Below, in pieces: positions 27,633 through 37,106 of a stretch of 64,000 nt of DNA; the first letter of the stretch is position 1; every line of letters begins with the position of its first letter. The stretch is from Paraburkholderia sp. CNPSo 3274 (GTDB lineage: Bacteria; Pseudomonadota; Gammaproteobacteria; Burkholderiales; Burkholderiaceae), in the NCBI RefSeq assembly GCF_024206475.1, contig NZ_JAMBPR010000013.1:80140-144139 (forward strand), read 5' to 3'. The translations under genes and the position numbers were made by a program. Under the pieces are notes generated by a model. That model saw only the letters and a program-made list of their open reading frames with translations. It did not search any database and was not told the DNA's origin.

Positions 27633-27834
27633 GGCAAAGCCCTCATCGAGCCGCGGCACACAAAGCATTCCAACATGGGGCCGGAGTAAGGCACTAAAGC
27701 GCCAACTCCGGCCGACACAGGAGACGTTTCATGAAGTCGTGGCCACGCTTTCGGCGCGCCAGATGCATTGGCGCGCCGCCGATTCCGTTCGTTCTCGCCG
27801 CAGCGCACGCTTGTGTCAAGCAGGGAGCGGCACC

Positions 27835-29403
27835 ATGGCGATGACGATTGCGGTTCCCCGCGAGACACACGATGGCGAACGACGCGTTGCGGCGACGCCA
27901 GAAAGTGTGGCACAACTGATTAAACTCGGCTATGCGGTCGAAGTCGAAACGACGGCGGGCGTGAGTGCTTCCTACCCGGACGACGCCTACCGCGCGGCAG
28001 GCGCGCGCGTCGTGGACGATGCGCAAGCGCTCTTGAGCGGCGCGGATATCGTCGTCAAGGTGCGTCCGCCTTCGAGCGAAGAAGTGCAGCGCCTCAAGCC
28101 GGGCGCGACGCTGATCGGCTTCATCTGGCCTGCGCAAAACGCTGCGCTGCTCGAACGACTCGCGGCACGCGAGGTAACGGTGCTCGCGATGGACTGCGTG
28201 CCGCGCATCTCGCGCGCCCAGAAGCTCGACGCGTTGAGTTCGATGGCGAACATGGCCGGCTATCGCGCGGTCGTTGAGGCGGCCCAGCATTTTGGCCGAG
28301 TTTTCACGGGGCAGATCACGGCGGCCGGCAAGATGCCGCCCGCCAAGGTGCTCGTGATCGGCGCGGGCGTGGCCGGGCTTGCGGCGATCGGCGCCGCGCG
28401 CGGTCTTGGCGCCATCGTGCGCGCGTTCGATACGCGCCCCGAAGTCGGCCAGCAGGTCGAGAGCATGGGCGCGGAGTTCTTGAGCATCGACATCGAGGAG
28501 GAGGGCGGCGGCTCGGGCGGCTACGCCAAACAGATGAGCGAGAAGTTCATCGAAGCGGAGATGGCGCTTTTCGAGGCCCAGGCGCGCGAGGTCGACATCA
28601 TCATCACGACGGCGCTGATTCCTGGCAAACCGGCGCCGCGCCTCATCGACGCGAAGACGGTGGCGTGCATGCGCGCGGGCAGCGTGATCGTCGACATGGC
28701 GGCCGAGCAGGGCGGCAACTGCGAACTCACTCGCCCGGGTGAAGTCGTGAATGCGAACGGCGTGACCGTGATCGGCTATACAGATCTGCCAAGCCGCATG
28801 GCGAACCAGTCGAGCCAGCTCTACGCGACCAACATCCGCCATCTGCTGACCGATCTCACGCCCGCGAAAGACGGCGAGCTCTTACTCGACACGGACGACG
28901 TCGTGCAGCGCGGCACCACTGTCATGCAGCGCGGCCAGATCTGCTGGCCGCCGCCGCCAGTGCAGGTCTCCGCAACGCCGCAAACGTCTGCACAGGCGAA
29001 GCCCGTTGCGCTCGCGCATGGCAATGCGAAAGAAGAAACCGTGCGGGCCGCGCGCCGCAATGGCGTCGGGTCGCTGGCGGCGCTCGTCGTTGTCGCGTTG
29101 CTGCTGCTCGCGCTCGGCGCGGTCGCGCCGCCTGCGTTCGTCGCGCACTTCACCGTGTTCGTGTTGGCCGTGTTCGTCGGCTATCAGGTGGTCTGGAACG
29201 TCACGCCCTCGTTGCATACGCCGCTCATGAGCGTGACGAATGCAATCAGCGGGATCATCGTGATCGGCGCGTTGCTGCATCCGGGCAACGCCAGCACGAT
29301 CGTGACCGCGCTGGCGGGCATAGCGCTCGTCGTCGCGACCATCAACATCGCGGGCGGCTTTCTCGTCACCCAGCGCATGCTGAAGATGTTCCAACGGACC
29401 TGA
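27835..29403 (+). CDS. pntA: NAD(P) transhydrogenase subunit alpha
   Basis: Proton-translocating transhydrogenase alpha subunit: hydride transfer between NADH and NADP+ coupled to the proton gradient, in the inner membrane. The 522-residue protein has the NAD(H)-binding domain I (about 1-375; [61 protein letters not shown]) fused to a membrane part with about four helices (about 410-515), as in E. coli PntA. ATG 27835 and ATG 27841 are both possible; GCAGGGAGCGGCACC precedes the first. Upstream in-frame extension to 27568 is rejected. It lies 10 bases before pntB, inside the oxalate locus. Confidence 0.94.
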   Translation: MAMTIAVPRETHDGERRVAATPESVAQLIKLGYAVEVETTAGVSASYPDDAYRAAGARVVDDAQALLSGADIVVKVRPPSSEEVQRLKPGATLIGFIWPAQNAALLERLAAREVTVLAMDCVPRISRAQKLDALSSMANMAGYRAVVEAAQHFGRVFTGQITAAGKMPPAKVLVIGAGVAGLAAIGAARGLGAIVRAFDTRPEVGQQVESMGAEFLSIDIEEEGGGSGGYAKQMSEKFIEAEMALFEAQAREVDIIITTALIPGKPAPRLIDAKTVACMRAGSVIVDMAAEQGGNCELTRPGEVVNANGVTVIGYTDLPSRMANQSSQLYATNIRHLLTDLTPAKDGELLLDTDDVVQRGTTVMQRGQICWPPPPVQVSATPQTSAQAKPVALAHGNAKEETVRAARRNGVGSLAALVVVALLLLALGAVAPPAFVAHFTVFVLAVFVGYQVVWNVTPSLHTPLMSVTNAISGIIVIGALLHPGNASTIVTALAGIALVVATINIAGGFLVTQRMLKMFQRT

Positions 29404-29412
29404 GGAGACGTC

Positions 29413-30807
29413 ATGCTCAACGGAATCGGCAACATGGCGTGGCTCGGCGCGGCGACGCTCTTCATCCTCAGCCTGCGCGGGCTGAGTCATCCCGCAAGTG
29501 CGCGGCGCGGCAACCTTTATGGCGTGAGCGGCATGGTGATTGCCGTGCTCGCCACGCTGCTCGTCACGGGCGGTGCGGGCCTGCAAATCGCGCTCATCGC
29601 CGCGCTGGTGGGCGGCGGGCTCGGCGCGATTCTCGCGCGCCGCGTGGAGATGACGCAGATGCCGCAACTCGTCGCGGTGCTGCACAGCTTCGTCGGCCTT
29701 GCGGCCACGCTCATCGCCTTTGCGAACTTTCTCTCGCCAAAGGCCCCGATGAGCGGCGTCGAGCGAGCGATTCACGACACCGAGATCTATGTCGGCGCCT
29801 TCATCGGCACGGTCACGTTCAGCGGTTCGATTGTCGCGTTCCTGAAGCTGCAGGGCACGGTGAGCGGCAAGCCGCTCGTGCTGCCCGCGCGACATCTGCT
29901 CAACGCGGTCGTGCTGGGCGCGTGCATCGTGCTCGGCTATCGCTTCGTCAGTGCTCCTGATGGTGGCGGCGCACTCTACGCGCTCATCGTGATGTGCGTG
30001 CTGGCGGCGGCGCTCGGCGTGCACCTCGTGATGGCGATCGGCGGCGCGGACATGCCCGTGGTGGTCTCGATGCTCAACAGCTATTCGGGCTGGGCTGCAG
30101 CGGCGACAGGCTTCATGCTCGACAACGATCTGCTCGTCACGACGGGGGCGCTGGTTGGATCGAGCGGCGCGATTCTTAGCTACATCATGTGCCGGGCGAT
30201 GAATCGCAGCTTCGCTTCGGTGATCCTCGGCGGCTTCGGCGCGGTGAGCGCCACGGCGAGCGAGGCCCCGCAAGGCGAAGTCGTGGCGACCAGCGTGGAC
30301 GAAGTGGGCTCGCTCTTGCGCGACGCGCAAGAGGTCGTGATCGTGCCGGGCTACGGCATGGCCGTCGCGCAGGCGCAAGGCACCATCAGCGAGATCACGC
30401 GGCGGCTGCGCGCGTTAGGCATTCGCGTGCGCTTCGGCATTCACCCCGTTGCGGGGCGCTTGCCTGGCCATATGAACGTGCTGCTCGCGGAAGCGAAAGT
30501 GCCCTACGACATCGTGCTCGAAATGGACGAAATCAACGAAGACTTCACGAGCACCGACGTCGTGCTCGTGATCGGCGCGAACGATATCGTCAATCCGGGC
30601 GCGCAGGAGGATGCGGGCAGCCCGATCGCCGGCATGCCGGTGCTGGAGGTGTGGAAGGCGCGCACTGTGGTCGTCTCCAAGCGCAGCATGGCGACGGGCT
30701 ATGCGGGCGTGGACAATCCACTCTTCTATAAGGACAACACACGAATGCTGTTTGGTGATGCGAAGGGCAGCGTCGATGCGCTGCTGCGGCAACTCGAAGC
30801 GGCTTGA
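29413..30807 (+). CDS. pntB: NAD(P) transhydrogenase subunit beta
   Basis: Beta subunit of the transhydrogenase, 464 residues. The N-terminal half is about nine membrane helices (domain II), and the C-terminal domain III (about 280-464) binds NADP(H) through the fingerprint [36 protein letters not shown] is also typical. TGAGGAGACGTC precedes the ATG. With PntA it forms the complete enzyme. The context next to oxalate genes suggests it supplies NADPH during growth on oxalate. Confidence 0.95.
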   Translation: MLNGIGNMAWLGAATLFILSLRGLSHPASARRGNLYGVSGMVIAVLATLLVTGGAGLQIALIAALVGGGLGAILARRVEMTQMPQLVAVLHSFVGLAATLIAFANFLSPKAPMSGVERAIHDTEIYVGAFIGTVTFSGSIVAFLKLQGTVSGKPLVLPARHLLNAVVLGACIVLGYRFVSAPDGGGALYALIVMCVLAAALGVHLVMAIGGADMPVVVSMLNSYSGWAAAATGFMLDNDLLVTTGALVGSSGAILSYIMCRAMNRSFASVILGGFGAVSATASEAPQGEVVATSVDEVGSLLRDAQEVVIVPGYGMAVAQAQGTISEITRRLRALGIRVRFGIHPVAGRLPGHMNVLLAEAKVPYDIVLEMDEINEDFTSTDVVLVIGANDIVNPGAQEDAGSPIAGMPVLEVWKARTVVVSKRSMATGYAGVDNPLFYKDNTRMLFGDAKGSVDALLRQLEAA

Positions 30808-30936
30808 CGTTTGAGGCAAGGCGCGGCGGACTCATGTCTGCCGTGCTGGCTGTAACGCGGGAAATCGCGCGCGCACCGGCGTCGAAGCGATGCGAGGAAA
30901 ACCCGCGCGCAATCACAACGGACGGAGACAGACAAC

Positions 30937-32262
30937 GTGGCATATACCGATCGTATCGATGGCGGCTACACGGCCTGGCGGCACAACCGCTGGGTGCAGC
31001 TCGTGGCGGGCATTCTCTGCATGGGGCTCGTGGCGAACCTGCAGTACGCGTGGACGCTTTTCGTCGTGCCGATGGACGCACGGCATCACTGGGGGCAGGC
31101 TGCAATCCAGCTCGCCTTCTCGATTTTCATCGTGACGGAAACCTGGCTCGTGCCCGTGGAAGGCTGGCTGGTAGACCGCTTCGGCCCGCGGCCCGTGGTC
31201 ATGGGCGGAGCGTGCTGCGTGGCGCTCGGCTGGGTGCTGGACGCGTGGGCGCCCACGCTGCCGGTGCTCTACGTCGCGGCAGTCATTTCGGGCATCGGTG
31301 CGGGGTGCGTGTACGGCACGTGCGTCGGCACCGCGCTCAAATGGTTTCCCGACCGGCGCGGTCTCGCCGCCGGCATGACGGCGGCAGGCTTCGGCGCAGG
31401 TGCGGCGCTCACGGTCATTCCGATCTCGAACATGATCCAGCAGTCGGGCTATGAGCGCGCGTTCGTGTTCTTCGGACTCCTGCAGGGTGCCTGCATTATG
31501 GCGCTCGCGCTGGTGATGGTTCGGCCGAAGCCTCCCGCACGCACGGCAGGCATGAAGCGCATCGTGGCGACGAAGACCGACTATACGACGAGGCAAATGG
31601 TTCGCGCGCCCGTATTCTGGGTGATGTACGCGATGTTCGTATGCGTGGCGGCGGGCGGCATCATCGCGACGGCGCAGATCGGCCCGATCGCGAAAAGCTA
31701 CGGCTTCGCCTCGATGCCGGTCACGCTCGTAGCGGCGACGCTGCCGCTGCTCACTATGACGCTCTCGATCAACAATCTGTGCAACGGCTTTACGCGGCCG
31801 CTGTGCGGGCTCATTTCGGATCGCATTGGCCGCGAGAATACGATGTTCATCACGTTTCTCGGCGAGGGGCTCGCGCTGTTAGGCTTGCGCGCGTTCGGCC
31901 ACGACCCGTATCTCTTCATGCTGTTCTCGGGGCTCGTGTTCCTGTTCTACGGCGATATCTTTTCGAATTTTCCGGCAACCTGCGCCGATACGTTCGGAGC
32001 GAAATACGCAGCCGGCAACGCGGGCACGCTCTATACCGCGAAGGGGACCGCGGCGATGCTCGTGCCTGTCGCCACGCTGCTTGCGATCCACGGTGGCTGG
32101 AACATGGTGTTCGACATGGTCGCCTGCGTGGCGATGATGGCGGGCGTGAGCGCAAAGGTGATCTTGCAGCCCATGCGCCGGCGCTGGATCTTTCAGTCGG
32201 GTGAGGAGGCGAGGATTGCCGATTCGGCGTTCGTACCTTCGCCGCTGGGGTCGCATGAGTGA
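30937..32262 (+). CDS. oxlT: MFS oxalate/formate antiporter (OxlT-like)
   Basis: A 441-residue, 12-helix major facilitator of the oxalate:formate antiporter family. Family-type features: WVQLVAGILCMGLVANLQYAWTLFV at the start, WLVPVEGWLVDRFGPR in helix 2/loop, GIGAGCVYGTCVGTALKWFPDRRGLAAGMTAAGFG, and RPLCGLISDRIGRENTM. It should import oxalate, with formate leaving the cell as the other product of the Oxc-Frc cycle. It is last in the oxalate gene row, 129 bases after pntB. Confidence 0.9.
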   Translation: MAYTDRIDGGYTAWRHNRWVQLVAGILCMGLVANLQYAWTLFVVPMDARHHWGQAAIQLAFSIFIVTETWLVPVEGWLVDRFGPRPVVMGGACCVALGWVLDAWAPTLPVLYVAAVISGIGAGCVYGTCVGTALKWFPDRRGLAAGMTAAGFGAGAALTVIPISNMIQQSGYERAFVFFGLLQGACIMALALVMVRPKPPARTAGMKRIVATKTDYTTRQMVRAPVFWVMYAMFVCVAAGGIIATAQIGPIAKSYGFASMPVTLVAATLPLLTMTLSINNLCNGFTRPLCGLISDRIGRENTMFITFLGEGLALLGLRAFGHDPYLFMLFSGLVFLFYGDIFSNFPATCADTFGAKYAAGNAGTLYTAKGTAAMLVPVATLLAIHGGWNMVFDMVACVAMMAGVSAKVILQPMRRRWIFQSGEEARIADSAFVPSPLGSHE

Positions 32263-32288
32263 GCGCGTTTGATGGGCGCCCCTGAGCG

Positions 32289-32594
32289 TTACGGGCGGGC
32301 GGTGCGGTCCTGATCGCGGCGAGTGGTCGCGGGCCGTAACGCCCGCATCATCTGCGCGGCGCTCTGTAGTCTCGCGCGCACGCGTGAGCGCCGTACGCGC
32401 CGCGTATCGATGCGGGCCTGCTCGCGACGCGGGTCCGCTTCGGCGGCGCGCTCGTCTTCGAGCCCGAGATGGGCATAACGGCCCTCGCTGGCGCTCGTGT
32501 CGAGCCAGCGTTCGGGCAGGCGGGTTGCGAGCAGCCAGGTCGCGGCGGCGCCAAAGCTGACGGCGACGATCGCTGCGACGACAACGAATTCCAT
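32289..32594 (-). CDS. Small membrane-anchored hypothetical protein
   Basis: A 101-residue protein with one N-terminal membrane helix (MEFVVVAAIVAVSFGAAATWLLA) followed by a charged, Arg/Glu/Ala-rich cytoplasmic tail with repeated basic segments (ARIDTRRVRRSRVRARL). A GAGGAAGAGCG ribosome site precedes the ATG at 32594. It is convergent with oxlT, 26 bases apart. Family not recognised. Confidence 0.65.
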   Translation of the reverse strand: MEFVVVAAIVAVSFGAAATWLLATRLPERWLDTSASEGRYAHLGLEDERAAEADPRREQARIDTRRVRRSRVRARLQSAAQMMRALRPATTRRDQDRTARP

Positions 32595-32770
32595 TCGCTC
32601 TTCCTCAATCGACTGGTCGTGGGTTAGCACGCACGCGCCGTGCCGTGTGCCTGTGGCGCGAAACGGCAACGCCCAGTACGCTCCCGCAAGGCGTCATGCA
32701 ATGTATACCATGAAACATAACGGGTTGAGGGCGCAGGCGCAGAGAAACTAGCGGATACGGGCCGCAAAAC

Positions 32771-32799
32771 AAAAAAGCCCGCTAATTTGCGGGCTTTTT
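32771..32799 (-). terminator. Intrinsic terminator of the first tRNA-Leu gene
   Basis: On the minus strand AAAGCCCGC pairs with GCGGGCTTT around AAATTA and is followed by a run of T. It lies 41 bases beyond the tRNA 3' end. Confidence 0.9.
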
Positions 32800-32839
32800 C
32801 GATGAATCCTGTGTGCTGCTAGTTCTGCTTGATGAGACG

Positions 32840-32926
32840 TGGTGCCCAGGAGAGGACTCGAACCTCCACAGTGTTGCCACCGCCAGGACCTGAACCTGGT
32901 GCGTCTACCAATTCCGCCACCTGGGC
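32840..32926 (-). tRNA. tRNA-Leu (anticodon CAG)
   Basis: An 87-base class II tRNA with encoded CCA. It begins GCCCAGGTGGCGGAATTGG, has the anticodon stem-loop CCAGG-TTCAGGT-CCTGG (anticodon CAG), a long variable arm, the T arm GGAGGTTCGAGTCCTC and a fully paired acceptor stem (GCCCAGG with CCTGGGC). A sigma-70 promoter lies just upstream and a terminator downstream. Confidence 0.97.
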
Positions 32927-32947
32927 ACGTCTTCAAGCTAAAAAGAG

Positions 32948-32976
32948 ATTATGGCGCGATTTAGCGTGCCTGTCAA
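32948..32976 (-). promoter_or_regulatory. Sigma-70 promoter of the first tRNA-Leu gene
   Basis: Minus strand: TTGACA (32971-32976), a 17-base spacer and CATAAT (32948-32953), 22 bases upstream of the tRNA 5' end. Confidence 0.85.
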
Positions 32977-33069
32977 TCGATCGTTTCAAAAAAACTTCAT
33001 CTCTGGAACGAGGCTGCTGCGTTTTGCGCGATAGCAGGGCAGTTGTACTCATTGCCACGCCGGAAATGA

Positions 33070-33097
33070 AAAAGGCCGGCATGAAGCCGGCCTTTTG
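33070..33097 (-). terminator. Intrinsic terminator of the second tRNA-Leu gene
   Basis: Minus strand: AAAGGCCGGC and GCCGGCCTTT pair around a 5-base loop and are followed by TTTTTC, directly behind the tRNA 3' end. Confidence 0.9.
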
Positions 33098-33101
33098 AAT
33101 C

Positions 33102-33188
33102 TGGTGCCCAAGAGAGGACTCGAACCTCCACAGTGTTGCCACCGCCAGGACCTGAACCTGGTGCGTCTACCAATTCCGCCACCTGGGC
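33102..33188 (-). tRNA. tRNA-Leu (anticodon CAG), second copy
   Basis: Identical to the copy at 32840-32926 except for one base near the 3' end: the 3' acceptor strand reads CTTGGGC where the first copy has CCTGGGC, turning a G-C pair into G-U next to the acceptor base of the stem. It has its own promoter and terminator, so the two copies are independent transcription units. Confidence 0.97.
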
Positions 33189-33232
33189 TAGGTGTCGTTT
33201 GCTGTTCAATGTCGTGCGCAGCAAAGACCAAA

Positions 33233-33260
33233 ATTATAGCGGGATCAGAGCGGCTGTCAA
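33233..33260 (-). promoter_or_regulatory. Sigma-70 promoter of the second tRNA-Leu gene
   Basis: Minus strand: consensus TTGACA (33255-33260), 16-base spacer, consensus TATAAT (33233-33238). Stronger by consensus than the promoter of the first copy, and about 45 bases from the tRNA 5' end. Confidence 0.85.
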
Positions 33261-33583
33261 GCGTTTTGTGGAGGGCGATAAAGCGCGGCTGCAGAAGCGC
33301 CGCAGACCGCGTGGAGTGGCTGTCTCGTCGCGCCGAGAGGCCGCTCCCACGGCTCGTAGGGTGCGATGCGGGTGTTAGAATGCCTCGCAGAAGTTCCGCC
33401 GGCAAAAGTACGTGGTTCAGGTGCTGCGTGCAGCGTGGCGCACGCAGTGCGAGCGGTCAGGCAATCCGCGTACGGGCCGACAGATTGCAGCACTCGAAGA
33501 CCGGGGCGCCGCCCGCATGTATCGCACATTCAGGCCGCGCAAAATCCGACGTCCACGCAACGAGAACAACCATCGACAAGCCC

Positions 33584-36046
33584 TTGAGCAAATATCCGTA
33601 TCCGATTCCCAGCCGCGAAGAGATTCTCGGCGTGCTGCGGACCAGCGACTCGCCGTGCACCGCGAACGATATCGCCGAGGCGCTCGCTATCAAGCGCCAG
33701 GAGCGTGAAGGGTTCTTCAGGCGGCTAGCCGCCATGGAGCGCGACGGGCAGATCCGGCTCGACCCGCGCGGCCACTACCAGCTCGCCCATCCTTCGAATT
33801 TCGTCGCGGGACGCGTGCAGGGGCATCGCGACGGCTACGGCTTTCTCGTGCGCGACGACGGGCAGGACGATCTGTTCCTGCCGCAAGGCGAAATGCAGAA
33901 GGTCATGCACAACGACCGCGTGCTCGCACGCATCGTCGGCTATGACAGGCGCGGGCGGCCGGAAGGGCATATCGTCGAAGTCACCGACCGTGCGAACCGT
34001 AGTGTCATCGGACGCCTGCTCAACGAGAACGGCGCGCTGATCGTCGCGCCGGAAGACAAGCGCATCGGCCACGATATCCTCGTCACGCAGAATCCCAAGA
34101 AGGCCAAGGTCGGCCAGGTCGTGGTCGTCGAACTCACCGATTTCCCCAGCCGCCACTCGCAGCCGCTCGGCCGGGTGATGGAAGTGCTGGGCGACATCGA
34201 CGATCCTGGCATGGAGATCGAGATCGCCGTGCGCAAGTACGGCGTGCCGCACGAGTTCAGCAAGCCCGCGCTCGACGAAGCCGCGAAGCTGCCCGACGCC
34301 GTGCGTCCCACGGACATTCGCTATCGCGTGGACCTGCGCGACGTGCCGCTCGTCACCATCGACGGCGAAGATGCGCGTGACTTCGACGACGCCGTGTATT
34401 GCGAGCCGATGCAGGTCGGCAAGGGCGAAGGCTTCCGCCTGATCGTCGCCATCGCCGACGTCTCACATTACGTGCTGCCGGGCAGCGGTCTCGATGTGGA
34501 CGCCATCGAACGCAGCACGTCGGTGTACTTCCCGCGCCGCGTGATTCCGATGCTGCCCGAGAAGCTTTCGAACGGGCTCTGTTCGCTCAATCCGCACGTC
34601 GACCGCTGTGTGCTCGTGTGCGACATGGTGATCACCGCGCGCGGCGAGATCAAGGGGTACCAGTTCTATCCGGGCGTCATGCACTCGGCGGCGCGGCTCA
34701 CCTATACCGAAGTCGCCGCGGTCCTGACTAACACCAAGGGCCCCGAGGCGACGCGCCGCGCGGCGCTGCTGCCGCAACTGCAGAATCTCTATGGCGTGTA
34801 CAAATCGCTGTTCGCCGCGCGTCAGAAGCGCGGCGCGATCGATTTCGACACGACCGAGACGTATATCGTCTGCAATGCGCAAGGCAAGATCGAGCAGATC
34901 GTGCCGCGCCAGCGCAACGACGCGCACAAGCTGATCGAAGAGTGCATGCTCGCGGCCAACGTGTGCGCGGCGGACTTCATGAAGCGCCACAAGCACCCGG
35001 GCCTGTACCGCGTGCACGCGGGGCCGACCGCCGAAAAGCTCGAAAACCTGCGCACCTTCCTGCGTGGCATGGGCCTTTCGCTCGGCGGCGGCGACACGCC
35101 GCACGCGAGCGACTACGCCGCGCTAATGGCGCACATCCGCGACCGGCCCGACGCGCAGATGCTGCAGACCATGCTGCTGCGCTCGATGCAGCAGGCTGTG
35201 TACAGCCCGGACAACATCGGTCACTTCGGTCTTGCCTACGAGGCTTACGCGCACTTCACGAGCCCGATTCGCCGCTATCCTGACCTGCTCACGCACCGCG
35301 CGATCTACGCGATCCTGCAGGGCAAGAAGTACCAGCCGCAGGCGCCCGAGGGCGTCGAGCTCAATACCGCGCTCTCGCCGCGCGCCCGCGCGCTGCAGGC
35401 CGAGGACGAGGAGAAGCGCGGCAAGCGCGCCCGCGGAAGCAACACGGCGATCTGGGAAGAACTGGGCCTGCACTGCTCGGCGAACGAGCGTCGCGCCGAC
35501 GAAGCCTCGCGCGACGTCGAAGCCTGGCTCAAGTGCTACTTCATGCGCGACAAGCTCGGCGAAGAATACGGCGGGATGGTGAGCGGCGTGACGTCGTTCG
35601 GCATTTTCGTGCAGCTCGACGCGCTCTTCATCGAAGGTCTAGTGCACGTGACGGAACTGGGCTCGGACTACTTCCAGTACGACGAGATCAAGAACGAACT
35701 GCGCGGCGAGCGCACTGGCATTCGGTATCGTCTGTCGGACCGCGTGCGCGTGCAGGTGAGCCGCGTGGATCTCGACGCGCGCAAGATCGACTTCCGCCTC
35801 GTGCGCGATACGCCCGTGAAGCCGGGCGGCAACCGGCCGATGCCGGTTGACAAGGGTGGCATGGAGGGTGGGCCGCGCGTGCGCGCGCTGCCGGGCGGCG
35901 ACATGGCGCGGCAGAAGAAAGCCGCGCCGGCGCCGAGCGTAGCGGTGAAGGAGGCGCGCGCGGCGCGCGGCGCCGCCAAGACCGCGAAGAAGCGCTCGGC
36001 CGTGAAGCCGACGCCAAAGAAGCAGGCGCCGCGCAAGAAGCGCTGA
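33584..36046 (+). CDS. rnr: Ribonuclease R (TTG start)
   Basis: Processive 3'-5' exoribonuclease, 820 residues with the proposed start (E. coli RNase R has 813). Order: N-terminal winged helix (IPSREEILGVLRTSDSPCTANDIAEAL), two cold-shock-type OB domains (FVAGRVQGHRDGYGFLVRDD), the RNB catalytic domain with the metal-binding aspartates in DGEDARDFDDAVYCE, an S1 domain (GGMVSGVTSFGIFVQL) and a Lys/Ala-rich tail (KTAKKRSAVKPTPKKQAPRKKR). The frame is open upstream into the tRNA-Leu, but family similarity begins at SKYPYPIPSREEI; the only nearby start is TTG at 33584. The ribosome site is weak. Confidence 0.94.
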   Translation: MSKYPYPIPSREEILGVLRTSDSPCTANDIAEALAIKRQEREGFFRRLAAMERDGQIRLDPRGHYQLAHPSNFVAGRVQGHRDGYGFLVRDDGQDDLFLPQGEMQKVMHNDRVLARIVGYDRRGRPEGHIVEVTDRANRSVIGRLLNENGALIVAPEDKRIGHDILVTQNPKKAKVGQVVVVELTDFPSRHSQPLGRVMEVLGDIDDPGMEIEIAVRKYGVPHEFSKPALDEAAKLPDAVRPTDIRYRVDLRDVPLVTIDGEDARDFDDAVYCEPMQVGKGEGFRLIVAIADVSHYVLPGSGLDVDAIERSTSVYFPRRVIPMLPEKLSNGLCSLNPHVDRCVLVCDMVITARGEIKGYQFYPGVMHSAARLTYTEVAAVLTNTKGPEATRRAALLPQLQNLYGVYKSLFAARQKRGAIDFDTTETYIVCNAQGKIEQIVPRQRNDAHKLIEECMLAANVCAADFMKRHKHPGLYRVHAGPTAEKLENLRTFLRGMGLSLGGGDTPHASDYAALMAHIRDRPDAQMLQTMLLRSMQQAVYSPDNIGHFGLAYEAYAHFTSPIRRYPDLLTHRAIYAILQGKKYQPQAPEGVELNTALSPRARALQAEDEEKRGKRARGSNTAIWEELGLHCSANERRADEASRDVEAWLKCYFMRDKLGEEYGGMVSGVTSFGIFVQLDALFIEGLVHVTELGSDYFQYDEIKNELRGERTGIRYRLSDRVRVQVSRVDLDARKIDFRLVRDTPVKPGGNRPMPVDKGGMEGGPRVRALPGGDMARQKKAAPAPSVAVKEARAARGAAKTAKKRSAVKPTPKKQAPRKKR

Positions 36047-36054
36047 GCGCCATG

Positions 36055-36077
36055 CGGAGCGCCAAACGTGCTCCGCA
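36055..36077 (+). terminator. Hairpin after rnr
   Basis: GCGGAGC and GCTCCGC pair around a 9-base loop just after the stop codon. No T-tract follows immediately. Confidence 0.5.
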
Positions 36078-36262
36078 GCCGTTATATACCCGGGCCGCGC
36101 CGCCGTGCGCGTGCCCGGTTTTTTCACTTGCATGCCGCATGTGTTTTTGCCATTTGAAGGCGCGGCATGCATACGCCGGACCGCACGACGCGGCCGGCTG
36201 ACTATCGTTGCTGGCGGCGCTGTGTCTGCGCCGCAAAACGTTCATCAGGGGTTGTCTCAGTC

Positions 36263-37006
36263 ATGTCACGTCTCAAGGTTCTTTACGGGTTTCATGCGGT
36301 GATCGCACGCTTGCGGCACGACGCGTCCACGGTCGAGGATGTCTACTACGATCCGACGCGCCGCGACCGCCGCATGCAGGACTTCCTGCACACCGCGAAG
36401 GAAGCGGGCGCGCGCGTGATTGCAGCCGACGAAACGCGCCTCTGGGGGCTTGCGCACACGGAGCGTCACCAGGGCGTGGTGGCCCGCGTGCACGATCTGG
36501 CGCTCGCGCAAAACCTCGCGGAGCTGCTCGACGGCATCCAGGGCGCGCCGCTCTTGCTCGTGCTCGACGGCGTGACCGATCCCCACAATCTCGGCGCGTG
36601 CCTGCGCGTGGCCGACGCTGCCGGCGCGCACGCGGTGATCGCCCCGCGCGACCGCGCCGTGGGTCTGAACGCCACGGCCGCGAAGGTGGCGAGCGGCGCG
36701 GCGGACACCGTGCCCTACATCACCGTGACGAATCTCGCGCGCGCACTGCGCGAGCTCAAGGACGCTGGCGTGTGGGTGGTGGGCACCGCCGGCGACGCGA
36801 GCGCGAGCCTCTACGAGACGAAGCTCGACGGTCCTGTTGCGCTCGTGCTGGGCGCCGAAGGCGAGGGCATGCGCCGCCTCACGCGCGAAACCTGCGACGA
36901 AGTCATGCAGATTCCGATGGCGGGCACGGTCGAGAGCCTGAACGTTTCCGTCGCTTCGGGGGTGTGCCTGTTCGAAGCGGTGCGCCAACGTTCGGCTGCG
37001 CGCTGA
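36263..37006 (+). CDS. rlmB: 23S rRNA 2'-O-methyltransferase RlmB (SpoU family)
   Basis: SAM-dependent methyltransferase for G2251 of 23S rRNA. The 247-residue protein has the N-terminal substrate-binding domain ([13 protein letters not shown]) and the trefoil-knot SPOUT domain with motifs [33 protein letters not shown] and [17 protein letters not shown] 36263 is chosen because [13 protein letters not shown] is the family start; the ribosome site is weak. It follows rnr on the same strand, as in many beta-proteobacteria. Confidence 0.94.
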   Translation: MSRLKVLYGFHAVIARLRHDASTVEDVYYDPTRRDRRMQDFLHTAKEAGARVIAADETRLWGLAHTERHQGVVARVHDLALAQNLAELLDGIQGAPLLLVLDGVTDPHNLGACLRVADAAGAHAVIAPRDRAVGLNATAAKVASGAADTVPYITVTNLARALRELKDAGVWVVGTAGDASASLYETKLDGPVALVLGAEGEGMRRLTRETCDEVMQIPMAGTVESLNVSVASGVCLFEAVRQRSAAR

Positions 37007-37106
37007 TCGCCTGTCACGCGATCCTGCGAGATGCGGGCAGCCCGTGCCTGCATCTCCGGTAAACTATGCGTATTCCGCGTTTTTCTCCTCCTCGGGCTGT
37101 ACTCCC

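Noticed and set aside
27754..27778. GGCGCGCC inverted repeat before pntA
   Set aside because: Two 8-base self-palindromic sites in GC-rich DNA; chance is a sufficient explanation.
27568..27834. Upstream extension of pntA
   Set aside because: The first 89 codons are Arg/Ser-rich and overlap the end of another gene; family similarity begins at MTIAVPRE.
33095..33583. N-terminal extension of the rnr frame
   Set aside because: It runs through the second tRNA-Leu and its promoter and shows no RNase R similarity before SKYPYPIPS.
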